From the NCBI GenBank assembly GCA_023430285.1, contig JAEZAV010000063.1, forward strand, positions 1 through 22,972: a stretch of DNA of 22,972 bases, read 5' to 3'. The position numbers and the translations under genes were made by a program. A model generated the notes under the pieces. That model did no database searches. It saw nothing but the letters and a program-made list of their open reading frames with translations, and was not told where the DNA came from. This stretch comes from Methanobacteriota archaeon. GTDB lineage: Archaea > Methanobacteriota > Methanobacteria > Methanobacteriales > Methanobacteriaceae. Below, piece by piece: positions 7,543 to 15,711 of the stretch. The first letter of the stretch is position 1. Every line of letters begins with the position of its first letter.

Positions 7543-7583
7543 ATGCTTAAATATTGGATAATTAATATAAATAGTTGAGAGTT
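7543..7583. promoter_or_regulatory. Compact divergent promoter region
   Basis: These 41 bases must drive both the leftward methyltransferase gene and the rightward ATPase gene. Leftward, TTTATATT (7572-7565) is centred about 26 bases from the ATG at 7542, a distance that places transcription start at the initiation codon. Rightward, TTAAATATT (7547-7555) is a TATA candidate about 33 bases before ATG 7584, leaving a leader of some 8 bases. The two elements overlap in space, so the genes may compete for the basal factors. Confidence 0.5.
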
Positions 7584-9209
7584 ATGAAAGATAAACGAAA
7601 AGAAATCCTAAGGGATCTTTTAGGGGAATTTGCTTCAGACGACGATGTTGCTGAAGAATCAAATGACATTTTTAGGAGCAAATCAGAGGATAAAGAAGAA
7701 ATAATCGAAGAACCTTCTGAAGACTCTGAAGAACCTGAGTTTAATCTTGATAAGGTCATGAAACGACCTTCTAGGCGCCCTAAAACTGTTAAAAAAGTTT
7801 CTAACGTGCTTAAAGCTGAGATTGTTGAAGATGGTCTCATACCCAACTACAACGTTAACCTTCCTAAATTTTCAGACAACGAAAGACAGATATTCAACGA
7901 GGTAAGGGAAAAACTGGTTGAAGTTGCTGTTGCCCAGGGTGAAGATTTCAGGATTGATGAGGGTAGCTTTATTGGAGAGGTTAAGGAATTTTTAAGAAGC
8001 AAGGGTGTTAGGGATGTGGACAGACTTGCCACCCAGATTTCCCAGGAGATGCTGGGTTATGGGCAGCTTGATCCCATGATCAAAGACGATGATCTAGAAG
8101 AAATCATGGTCATTGGAACCAACAAGAATGTTTTTGTTTACCATCGAAAAATTGGAATGATGATCACCAACGTTATTTTTGATGACGATGCAGAGATCAA
8201 GGCCATAATTGATGTTATTGCCAGACAGGTGAACAGAAGAATAGATCAACAAACACCAATATTGGATGCAAGACTGCCAGATGGTTCAAGGGTGAATGCT
8301 ACAATTCCCCCAGTATCTGCCGATGGTGCTACATTGACCATCAGGAAATTTAGAAAAGATCCACTGACAATTGTTGATTTAATTAATTTTAAAACATTAT
8401 CATCTCATTTAGCTGGTTTTTTATGGGTCTGCACAGATGGACTTGGAGTTAAACCATGCAACGCAATCATAGCTGGAGGTACTGGTTCCGGTAAAACAAC
8501 TACATTAAATGCCATAACTGCATTTACTCCTCCTCGTGAAAGAATAATAACTATTGAAGATACATTGGAACTTCAACTTCCCCACACCCATGTTCTGAGG
8601 ATGGAAACTCGCCCGCCAAACATCGAGGGAAAGGGTGAACTAACCATGGATATCCTGGTTAAAAACTCATTAAGACAAAGACCAGACAGAGTGATTGTTG
8701 GAGAAGTAAGGGGTGGAGAAGCTGTAACTTTGTTCACAGCTTTAAACACAGGACACTCTGGAATGGGCACTGTTCACTCAAACACTGCAAGAGAAACCGT
8801 TACAAGATTGGTTAATCCTCCTATGCAGGTTCCAACAATAATGATCCCTGCATTGGACTTCATAATAATGCAAAACAGGATGTATCGACCTGAAGGCGGT
8901 TCAATTAGGAGAGTAACAGAAGTTGCAGAAGTTGTGGGTATGGAAGAAGGCAATGTTCAATTAAACAGAGTTTTTGAATGGAATAATGTCACTGATAAAG
9001 TTGAATATGTGGGAATTGCCAGTCAAACCCTTAGGGAAATAGCAGACCTTAGGGGAATAGGTATAACTGAAATTGAGGAAGAAATAGAGAAAAGAAGGCT
9101 CCTTTTAGAGTATTTGGCTGATAACAATATCCGTTCGATAGCGGAAGTGGGAACATTCATCCACAACTACTACAAGGATCCTGATGAAATACTTGAACAG
9201 ATCCTCTAA
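7584..9209 (+). CDS. Type II/IV secretion (archaeal pilus) ATPase, GspE/TadA-like
   Basis: A hexameric-type assembly ATPase that powers pilin polymerisation or secretion from the cytoplasmic face. Numbering from ATG 7584 gives 541 residues, and a TTG three codons earlier (7575) is the alternative. All family motifs are present: Walker A GGTGSGKT (298-305), the Asp box TIEDTLELQLP (323-333), Walker B DRVIVGEVRGGEA (368-379) and the His box TGHSGMGTVHSNTA (389-401). Before the conserved N-domain there is an extension of about 75 residues, first very acidic and Ser-rich, then basic (RPSRRPKTVKK), likely disordered. The membrane platform gene follows after 57 bases. No pilin or prepilin peptidase is visible nearby, so the filament type is unknown. 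The spacing and pairing match archaeal type IV pilus operons. Confidence 0.9.
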   Translation: MKDKRKEILRDLLGEFASDDDVAEESNDIFRSKSEDKEEIIEEPSEDSEEPEFNLDKVMKRPSRRPKTVKKVSNVLKAEIVEDGLIPNYNVNLPKFSDNERQIFNEVREKLVEVAVAQGEDFRIDEGSFIGEVKEFLRSKGVRDVDRLATQISQEMLGYGQLDPMIKDDDLEEIMVIGTNKNVFVYHRKIGMMITNVIFDDDAEIKAIIDVIARQVNRRIDQQTPILDARLPDGSRVNATIPPVSADGATLTIRKFRKDPLTIVDLINFKTLSSHLAGFLWVCTDGLGVKPCNAIIAGGTGSGKTTTLNAITAFTPPRERIITIEDTLELQLPHTHVLRMETRPPNIEGKGELTMDILVKNSLRQRPDRVIVGEVRGGEAVTLFTALNTGHSGMGTVHSNTARETVTRLVNPPMQVPTIMIPALDFIIMQNRMYRPEGGSIRRVTEVAEVVGMEEGNVQLNRVFEWNNVTDKVEYVGIASQTLREIADLRGIGITEIEEEIEKRRLLLEYLADNNIRSIAEVGTFIHNYYKDPDEILEQIL

Positions 9210-9266
9210 CTTTAATTAAGTATATTTAATTGAAGGCAGATTTAATATTATACTTAGGTGGTTACA

Positions 9267-10382
9267 ATGGTTTTTGAGGGGCTCAAACATTTTTTCAATA
9301 GATTGGGAGGGATCACTGTTGATTCAACTAAAAAAGTTGGAGAAGGAGTAACTGTTCCAGTTGAAAAATTGAATGGTATAGGTAACAGGGCTGGAAAAGT
9401 CAGATCAGGCATTAAAAGATCTTCATCAAAGGCTAAAGAATCATCTAAAGGATTTAGTTTTACTTCTAAAACTCAGAGCACAGTAAAAAGGAGATCTCCT
9501 CGTGTTATCGAGAAAATGCGGATGGATAAAGATGAGATAGAAATCTTCAAGGATCTCATTGACAAGAAATATGATCGTGGAGATACCACTCCTAAACCCG
9601 AAGATGCTCAAAAGGAAGCGTATAAAAAGGCTTCACTCGAGGAACTTCTTAAAGAAGATGAAAAGGCAGATTTAGAGCCCAAGTTGATCATAGTTATTGG
9701 AGGAATATCCTTCGTAGTTGTTTTCATGCTGATGATCGTGTTGGGATTTGGAGTGATTATTGGGGCGGTTTTTGGACTCATCATCCTGATGATGTCGATT
9801 ATTTTTGTGTTCCTTCCCAATATTAAAAAGGGGTCACGGTCCAACGAGGCATCTAGGGAACTTCCATTCGCTCTTAGACAAATGGCAACTGAATTAAGGG
9901 CTGGAATAGGTATGCATGATAGTATGCGTTCTGTTGCTCTTTCAGGTTATGGTGCACTTTCGGAAGAATTTGCAAGAGCTCTTGAAGAAATTAAATATGG
10001 GGAAACCACAGAGAAGGCGCTTACTGATATGAGTGAAAGGGTTAATTCTGAAGGTTTAAAAAGAGCCATTTATCAGATCACCAGAACCCTTTCAAGTGGT
10101 GGGGATCTTGCAAAGACATTGAACGTGATTGCTGATGATACGGCCTATGAAATGAGAATGAAACTAAAGGACTATTCCCAGAAACTTAACTCATTCACCA
10201 TGATTTATATGTTCGTGGCCATTTTGGGTCCAGTTATCACTATGATTATGTTAATAGCAGCTTCAACTGTTATGGGAACAGTTTTACCTCCAATGCTTCT
10301 GTTAATGCTATATCTATTTTTGTTTCCTATGATTGTGGCATTTATGGCATTTATGATTAAAAGACTTGAACCACAAGTTTGA
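9267..10382 (+). CDS. Type II secretion F family (GspF/TadC-like) membrane platform protein
   Basis: The inner-membrane platform that partners the preceding ATPase, 371 residues from ATG 9267. GGTGG (9257-9261) sits 5 bases before this ATG, which argues against the GTG at 9258. Layout: a long hydrophilic N-terminal region (about 1-135), basic and Ser-rich at first and then charged; two membrane helices (about 139-185, ending FVFLPNIKKG); the GspF domain (about 195-320, starting RELPFALRQMATELRAG); and two C-terminal helices (about 328-365). The GspF core and helices are standard for archaeal platform proteins, but the 135-residue front extension is unusually long. It may interact with the similarly extended ATPase. 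There is no second F-domain copy, so it is the half-size TadB/TadC type. Confidence 0.85.
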   Translation: MVFEGLKHFFNRLGGITVDSTKKVGEGVTVPVEKLNGIGNRAGKVRSGIKRSSSKAKESSKGFSFTSKTQSTVKRRSPRVIEKMRMDKDEIEIFKDLIDKKYDRGDTTPKPEDAQKEAYKKASLEELLKEDEKADLEPKLIIVIGGISFVVVFMLMIVLGFGVIIGAVFGLIILMMSIIFVFLPNIKKGSRSNEASRELPFALRQMATELRAGIGMHDSMRSVALSGYGALSEEFARALEEIKYGETTEKALTDMSERVNSEGLKRAIYQITRTLSSGGDLAKTLNVIADDTAYEMRMKLKDYSQKLNSFTMIYMFVAILGPVITMIMLIAASTVMGTVLPPMLLLMLYLFLFPMIVAFMAFMIKRLEPQV

Positions 10383-10400
10383 ATTTGTTCGGTACAACAC

Positions 10401-10422
10401 AAAAAGTTGTCATACTTTTTTT
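10401..10422 (+). terminator. AT-rich hairpin with T-run after the platform gene
   Basis: AAAAAGT (10401-10407) pairs with ACTTTTT (10414-10420) around a 6-base loop and runs into further Ts. It is 18 bases after the platform stop and well before the cdh promoter. The T-rich stretch alone could end archaeal transcription. Confidence 0.4.
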
Positions 10423-10527
10423 CATTTATACAGATTCAAAATCCTAGATGATTACTGACCAACAAACGTTCAAAGCTCTTTTAAGCCATTATAACATAGT
10501 AGTTTTACTCATTCGTAATACCACATA

Positions 10528-10535
10528 TTTATATA
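10528..10535 (+). promoter_or_regulatory. TATA box of the CODH/ACS operon
   Basis: TTTATATA inside CACATATTTATATATTC is the best archaeal TATA element upstream of cdhA. Start of transcription would fall near 10555-10560, giving a leader of about 35-40 bases that ends in GGTGAT (10584-10589), 4 bases before the cdhA ATG. Confidence 0.6.
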
Positions 10536-10593
10536 TTCGATGCATACAAAAGAAAAAACATCATTATAAATCATTAATAATTTGGTGATAATC

Positions 10594-12939
10594 ATGGCAC
10601 CTAAACCAAAGGAACTTAAAGCCGATTTTTGGAAAACAAAGGATTTCAAGATATCAATAGGAGATATTATCTCGGAAGAGGGGATTGAATCTACAGATGA
10701 ATCATCTGTGGTCATGGGTCCCACTCAAAAGCCGAATGTGACAGATCTTAGATCGTGGGACATGAAGCTGCTTGAAAGATATCCCCCATTTTATTCACCT
10801 TTCTGTGATATGTGCTGTTTATGTACATATGGAAAGTGTGATCTTCTAAATAAGAGGGGTGCATGTGGAATTGATGCTGAAACTCAACAAGCAAGGACAA
10901 TTCTTCTTGCATGTTGCATAGGATCAGCAGCTCATTCTGGTCATGCAAGACATCTTGTGGACTATCTGATAGAGAAAAAGGGGGAGGATTTTCCAATAGA
11001 TTTGGGAATGGATATAGATATTGAAGCACCTATAATGAGGACTTTAATTGGTAAAAAACCCAAAGTACTTGGAGATCTCAAGGAGGCCTTGGATTATCTT
11101 GAAGAACAGATGGTACATCTTTTATCAGCATGTCACACTGGTCAAGAAGGAAACAGTAAGGATTTTGAATCCAAAGCCCTTCATGCAGGTTTAATGGATA
11201 ACCTTGGAAAGGAAGTTGGTGATATTGCACAGATCGTGGCACTTGATCTTCCTAAGGGTGATCCCGAAGCACCTCTAGTTGAACTTGGAGTGGGAACCAT
11301 TGACAGAGAAAAACCAGTTATTCTCTGCATAGGACACAACGTGGCTCCGGGGGCTGGAATAATGGATTATCTTGAGGATCAAGAGTTGGAAGATGACCTT
11401 GAGGTATGTGGAATTTGTTGTGCCGCCATAGATATCACGCGTTACAACCACAATGCCAAAATTGTAGGTCCCATATCAAAACAGCTTAAATTCATAAGAA
11501 GCGGTGTTGCAGATGTTATAGTTGTTGATGAACAGTGCATAAGAACAGATGTTCTTGAAGAAGCCAAGAAAAACAACGCAGTAGTCATAGCAACAACTGA
11601 CAAAATGTGTCTGGGACTCCCTGATAAAACCAATGAAGATTCAGATAAAATCGTTTCAGAACTCATAAACAACCAGATAGATGGAGCACTCATACTCGAC
11701 CCAGATAAGGTGGGTGAAGTGGCTACCAAAGTTGCAATGAAAACATCTGGAGAAAGATCCAAAGTTCAGGTACTGCCTGACATGGATGAAGTTGTGGAAC
11801 TTGCAAAAAAATGCACAGAATGTGAATGGTGTGTTCGTGTATGCCCAAACAGCCTGCCAATGATGGATGCTGTGGTTGCCACTGCTGAGGGTGACATCTC
11901 AAAGATGGAAGAACTTTACAACAACGATGTATGTTACTCCTGCGGTAGGTGTGAGCAGGAATGTCCTAGGGACATACCTATAATATCTATGATGGCTAAG
12001 GTAGGAGAAAAAGATCTTGAGAACCAAAAGTACAATGTTAGGGCAGGAAGAGGACCAGTTCAAGATGTGGAAGTCAGAAGGGTGGGTGCACCCATCGTAC
12101 TTGGTGACATTCCGGGAGTCATAGCATTTGTAGGTTGCACTAACTATCCTGATGGTGGGGAAGAAGTTGCAAAAATGGCAGAAGAGTTCTTGGAGAGAAA
12201 CTACATAGTGGTTACAACTGGATGTGGTGCAATGACCCTGGGAGAATACAGGGATGAAGAAGGTAACACTTTATACGAAAGGTACAGTGGATCATTCGAT
12301 GCTAAAGGCCTGGTAAATATGGGGTCATGTGTATCAAACGCTCATATTCCTGGAGTTGCCATAAAAATAGCCAATATATTCGCCAAGAAACCACTTGAAG
12401 GAAACTTTGAAGAAATTGCTGATTACATCCTAAACAGGGTTGGAGCTTGTGGAGTTGCATGGGGAGCATATTCACAGAAAGCAGCTGCAATTGCTACAGG
12501 AGTAAATAGGTGGGGGATACCGGTAGTTGTTGGTCCACAAGCCTCTAAATACAGGCGTTTATTCTTAGGAAGAACAGATAAGGAAGATTCCTGGAGAATA
12601 AATGACCTTAGAAAGCACACTGAGGTTGCTGGTGAACCTGCTCCTGAACATCTCTTGTACGCTGCAGAAACCATTGGGGAAGCAACTGTGATGACTGCAA
12701 AATTATGCATAAGACCAAATGATACTTCTAAAGGCAGGCAGCTGAAATTAAATCATTACATCGATCTCCATAAAAAGTACTTTGGAACGTTACCCAATGA
12801 TGTTTACAAGTTTGTAAGGGTTGAAAAGGACATTCCAATAACATACAAAAGGGATGTAATGCAGATCTTAGAGGAAAATAACTGGAAACCACGTGAACTT
12901 CCTCAGGAACCATCTTTAATGGATATGAAAGGTGATTAA
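10594..12939 (+). CDS. cdhA: CO dehydrogenase/acetyl-CoA synthase complex, alpha subunit
   Basis: The catalytic CODH subunit (781 residues), which interconverts CO2 and CO at a Ni-Fe-S C-cluster and passes electrons through Fe4S4 centres. The N-terminal cysteine block CDMCCLCTYGKC (71-82) plus Cys91 matches the cluster-binding region of CODHs. Two ferredoxin-type motifs specific to the archaeal alpha subunit follow: Cys407/410/413/417 (CTECEWCVRVCP) and Cys447/450/453/457 (CYSCGRCEQECP). Length matches other methanogen CdhA proteins. ATG 10594 is chosen over upstream in-frame TTG and GTG because GGTGAT (10584-10589) precedes it. It heads the operon, and its last codons contain the ribosome site of cdhB, so the two are likely translated in a coupled way as the alpha-epsilon component. 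Confidence 0.97.
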   Translation: MAPKPKELKADFWKTKDFKISIGDIISEEGIESTDESSVVMGPTQKPNVTDLRSWDMKLLERYPPFYSPFCDMCCLCTYGKCDLLNKRGACGIDAETQQARTILLACCIGSAAHSGHARHLVDYLIEKKGEDFPIDLGMDIDIEAPIMRTLIGKKPKVLGDLKEALDYLEEQMVHLLSACHTGQEGNSKDFESKALHAGLMDNLGKEVGDIAQIVALDLPKGDPEAPLVELGVGTIDREKPVILCIGHNVAPGAGIMDYLEDQELEDDLEVCGICCAAIDITRYNHNAKIVGPISKQLKFIRSGVADVIVVDEQCIRTDVLEEAKKNNAVVIATTDKMCLGLPDKTNEDSDKIVSELINNQIDGALILDPDKVGEVATKVAMKTSGERSKVQVLPDMDEVVELAKKCTECEWCVRVCPNSLPMMDAVVATAEGDISKMEELYNNDVCYSCGRCEQECPRDIPIISMMAKVGEKDLENQKYNVRAGRGPVQDVEVRRVGAPIVLGDIPGVIAFVGCTNYPDGGEEVAKMAEEFLERNYIVVTTGCGAMTLGEYRDEEGNTLYERYSGSFDAKGLVNMGSCVSNAHIPGVAIKIANIFAKKPLEGNFEEIADYILNRVGACGVAWGAYSQKAAAIATGVNRWGIPVVVGPQASKYRRLFLGRTDKEDSWRINDLRKHTEVAGEPAPEHLLYAAETIGEATVMTAKLCIRPNDTSKGRQLKLNHYIDLHKKYFGTLPNDVYKFVRVEKDIPITYKRDVMQILEENNWKPRELPQEPSLMDMKGD

Positions 12940-12940
12940 G

Positions 12941-13453
12941 ATGAATGAAAGAGTAATTCCATGGCAACCCACGGTAATTGCCGGACCTAAACAGGCCCTG
13001 CTTGTAACGCCTGAAACAGCAAAAATGATGATGAAAAAGGCTAAACGGCCTTTGCTTGTTATTGGACCATTGGCCAAGGAAGAACCCCTTCTAACACATT
13101 CAATTGAAATAGCCGAGAAATGGGATCTGCCTGTTGTGACTACTGCAGATACATTCAAAACATTTTCAGAGAGAAATGTGGAAACAAAATCATACGGTAC
13201 AGTGGAAATATTGAACCTTCTAAAGGATCCAGATTGGAAAGGTATTAGGGGTGAAGGACAGCACGACCTTGTCATTTTTGTGGGGGGCATTTATTACATG
13301 GCTTCTCAGGGTCTTTCAACGCTGAAACACTTTGCACCACATTTGAAAACACTGACCCTGTGCAAATATTTCCATTCCAATGCAGATGCTTCATTTCCTA
13401 ACATGAATGATGAAGAATGGTCAAAATACTTAGAAAAAATGAAATTAAATTAA
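12941..13453 (+). CDS. cdhB: CO dehydrogenase/acetyl-CoA synthase complex, epsilon subunit
   Basis: The small (170-residue) subunit that binds CdhA to form the alpha2-epsilon2 CODH component. It has a Rossmann-like fold related to transhydrogenase-type nucleotide-binding domains, with the segment LLVIGPLAKEEP near residue 32 and a glycine-containing strand DLVIFVGGIYYM near 108. Its proposed role is in electron transfer or flavin access to the alpha subunit. The start is ATG 12941, one base after the cdhA stop. GGTGAT (12931-12936) within the end of cdhA is its ribosome site, while GTG 12932 overlaps that site and is rejected. Length agrees with methanogen CdhB. Confidence 0.95.
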   Translation: MNERVIPWQPTVIAGPKQALLVTPETAKMMMKKAKRPLLVIGPLAKEEPLLTHSIEIAEKWDLPVVTTADTFKTFSERNVETKSYGTVEILNLLKDPDWKGIRGEGQHDLVIFVGGIYYMASQGLSTLKHFAPHLKTLTLCKYFHSNADASFPNMNDEEWSKYLEKMKLN

Positions 13454-13505
13454 ATTAAACATCTGTTGAATCTTATAGCAGAAAACACTGATTTGGAGGA
13501 ATTCA

Positions 13506-14912
13506 ATGTTTGAAGATATACCTGTGGATGTCAGCCCCATGTATGAGGGAGAAAGGATAAGGGCAGCGAACATGTTCGTTGAACTTGCAGGTCCCAAGTC
13601 CATTGGGGCAGAACTTGTTCAAGTAGAAGAAGATGTAGAAGATGGGAAGGTAGAAGTAATCGGACCCGATCTAAATGGAATGAAAGAGGGTGAAATTTAC
13701 CCTTTCGGTCTTTTAATAGAAATCAAGGGCGAAAAATTGGAAAAAGAACTTGAAGGTGTTATAGAACGTCGAACTCACGAACTCTGTAACTACGTCAAGG
13801 GATTCATGCACCTCAATCAACGAGACCAAATATGGTGTCGTGTGAGTAAGGAAGCTGTAGAATCAGGTTTCGGATTTGAACACCTTGGAAAAGCAATTTC
13901 AATATTATTCAAGGAAGAATTTCCAATTATTGAAGCAATTTCCATAAAAGTGTTAACTGACCAAGAAGAGGTTGAAACATTCCTTGCCAACGCATCCAAA
14001 CAGTACGAAGAAAGGGATTCCAAGGCACGTGAACTTTCTGATGAAGATGTGGATGTGTTTTATGGGTGTGTCATGTGCCAGTCATTTGCACCGACCCATA
14101 CTTGTGTGGTAACACCAGACAGAACAGCTTTATGTGGGGCCATAAACTGGTTTGACTGCAGAGCTGCTGCAAAAATGGATCCTGATGGGCCAATATTTGA
14201 AATTGAAAAAGGAGAAGTATTGGATGATGTTAAAGGTGAATATGTTAACGTGAATACAGTTATGGCAGACAAAACCCAGGGTACTGTAGAACGAGTATAT
14301 CTTCACAGTGTTTTCGGTTATCCACACACATCCTGTGGATGTTTTGAAGCTGTAGCATTTTACATACCTGAATTGGATGGAATTGGAATTGTTGACAGGG
14401 ATTATAAAGGAGAAACTCCCCTTGGAATTCCATTCTCTGCAATGGCAGGACAGTGTTCTGGAGGTAAACAGGTTGAAGGATTTGCAGGTTTAAGTTTGGA
14501 ATACATGCGTTCTCCCAAGTTTTTACAAGCTGATGGAGGATACGAGCGTATTATATGGTTACCAAAGGCGATAAAAGATTCTTTGCTCGAGTTCATACCT
14601 GAAGATCTGGCAGATAAAATACCTACGGAGGAAGAAGCCAACAGCATAAAAGAAATAAGAAAATTCTTAAGAGAACACGACCACCCTGTTGTTGAGAGGT
14701 TAAAAGAATCTATAGAATCAGCTGCTCAAGAAGTTGAAACAGAAGAAGTTGTTGAGGAAGCAGCCACTGGATCTGACTTCATGATGGATGAAGCTCCAAT
14801 GCAACAAGTAGGATACGTACCAGAAATCTCAGTACCTTCCTCAAATGGAATGAAAATTATCTTTAAAAATGCAAAGATCTACGCTGAGAAAGTTATAATA
14901 AAAAAGAAATAA
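13506..14912 (+). CDS. cdhC: Acetyl-CoA synthase, beta subunit of the CODH/ACS complex
   Basis: This subunit assembles acetyl-CoA from CO, CoA and the corrinoid-bound methyl group at the Ni-Ni-Fe4S4 A-cluster. All six A-cluster cysteines are present: Cys188, 191, 200 and 210 for the Fe4S4 and bridge, and Cys277-Gly-Cys279 for the distal nickel. Their spacing (3, 9, 10, 67, 2) equals that of Moorella ACS (Cys506, 509, 518, 528, 595, 597). Phe194 sits where the methyl-site phenylalanine is expected. As in other archaea, the large N-terminal domain of bacterial ACS is absent. A Glu-rich linker (about 405-430) leads to a short C-terminal tail thought to help docking to other subunits. GGAGG (13495-13499) precedes the ATG by 6 bases. 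Confidence 0.97.
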   Translation: MFEDIPVDVSPMYEGERIRAANMFVELAGPKSIGAELVQVEEDVEDGKVEVIGPDLNGMKEGEIYPFGLLIEIKGEKLEKELEGVIERRTHELCNYVKGFMHLNQRDQIWCRVSKEAVESGFGFEHLGKAISILFKEEFPIIEAISIKVLTDQEEVETFLANASKQYEERDSKARELSDEDVDVFYGCVMCQSFAPTHTCVVTPDRTALCGAINWFDCRAAAKMDPDGPIFEIEKGEVLDDVKGEYVNVNTVMADKTQGTVERVYLHSVFGYPHTSCGCFEAVAFYIPELDGIGIVDRDYKGETPLGIPFSAMAGQCSGGKQVEGFAGLSLEYMRSPKFLQADGGYERIIWLPKAIKDSLLEFIPEDLADKIPTEEEANSIKEIRKFLREHDHPVVERLKESIESAAQEVETEEVVEEAATGSDFMMDEAPMQQVGYVPEISVPSSNGMKIIFKNAKIYAEKVIIKKK

Positions 14913-14941
14913 ATTCTTAACACAAAAATGGAGACTATCTA

Positions 14942-15694
14942 GTGATAATAGCTGTAAGTGGTAAGGGTGGAACAGGTAAAACCCTTCTTTCATCCCTCTT
15001 AATCAAGGAACTTTCAGAAAAGGGTAAGGATGTGCTAGCAATTGATGCAGATCCTGACTCCAATCTTCCTGAGGCATTAGGTGTAGAAGTGCTTAAAACT
15101 GTGGGTGACGTACGGGAAGAACTCAAGATCGACACAGCCCAGGGAAATATCCCCAAAGAAATGAATAAATGGGATATTCTGGACTACAAGATCATGGAAG
15201 CCGTGATTGAAACCCCTAAATTTGACTTGCTTGTAATGGGAAGACCAGAGGGAAGTGGTTGTTACTGTGCAGTCAACAACATACTGAGGAAGATCATTGA
15301 AACATTGTCAAAGAACTACGATTACATTGTTATTGATACAGAAGCCGGCCTTGAACATTTAAGCAGAAGAACAACACAAAATGTCGATACAATGCTTGTT
15401 GTAACCGATAAATCTAAAAGAGGAATGTTAACTGCTCAAAGAATTGGTGAACTGGCAAATGAACTTGATATCAACTTTAAAAATATATTCTTAGTTGTAA
15501 ATAGAATTACTCCAAAAAATGAAGATTTAATACTTAAAAAAGCCGAAGATACGGGTATTGAAATAATTGGAACCCTATACGAAGATAGTCAAGTAGCAGA
15601 ATATGATGTTGAAGGAATTCCATTGATAACTCTTTCAAATGATTCTGAATCTGTTCAAACTGTTTCAAACATAGTATCTAGGATTTTAAAATGA
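14942..15694 (+). CDS. cooC: CooC/AcsF-type nickel-insertion ATPase
   Basis: A 250-residue MinD/ParA-family P-loop ATPase thought to mature the nickel centres of CODH/ACS. The deviant Walker A is SGKGGTGKT (6-14), followed by IDADPDSNLPEALG (34-47). GSGCYC (105-110) carries the CxC pair (Cys107, Cys109) that bridges the dimer and binds nickel in characterised CooC proteins. DYIVIDTEAGLEHLSR is the Walker B/switch region. Its place between cdhC and cdhD matches other methanogen operons. The start is GTG 14942, supported by GGAG at 14930-14933. In-frame ATG codons lie much further in and would remove the P-loop. Confidence 0.93.
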   Translation: MIIAVSGKGGTGKTLLSSLLIKELSEKGKDVLAIDADPDSNLPEALGVEVLKTVGDVREELKIDTAQGNIPKEMNKWDILDYKIMEAVIETPKFDLLVMGRPEGSGCYCAVNNILRKIIETLSKNYDYIVIDTEAGLEHLSRRTTQNVDTMLVVTDKSKRGMLTAQRIGELANELDINFKNIFLVVNRITPKNEDLILKKAEDTGIEIIGTLYEDSQVAEYDVEGIPLITLSNDSESVQTVSNIVSRILK

Positions 15695-15711
15695 ATTAAG
15701 GATGTGTATCA

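Noticed and set aside
10423..10527. Cdh upstream region examined for a riboswitch or leader RNA
   Set aside because: It lies mostly before the predicted transcription start, and I see no extended pairing beyond short AT-rich matches.
11442..11762. 106-codon minus-strand open frame inside cdhA
   Set aside because: cdhA is unmistakable on the other strand. The shadow frame has no family signature or start signal.
12916..13290. 124-codon minus-strand open frame across cdhB
   Set aside because: Spans a coupled junction of two well-supported genes on the opposite strand and lacks start signals.
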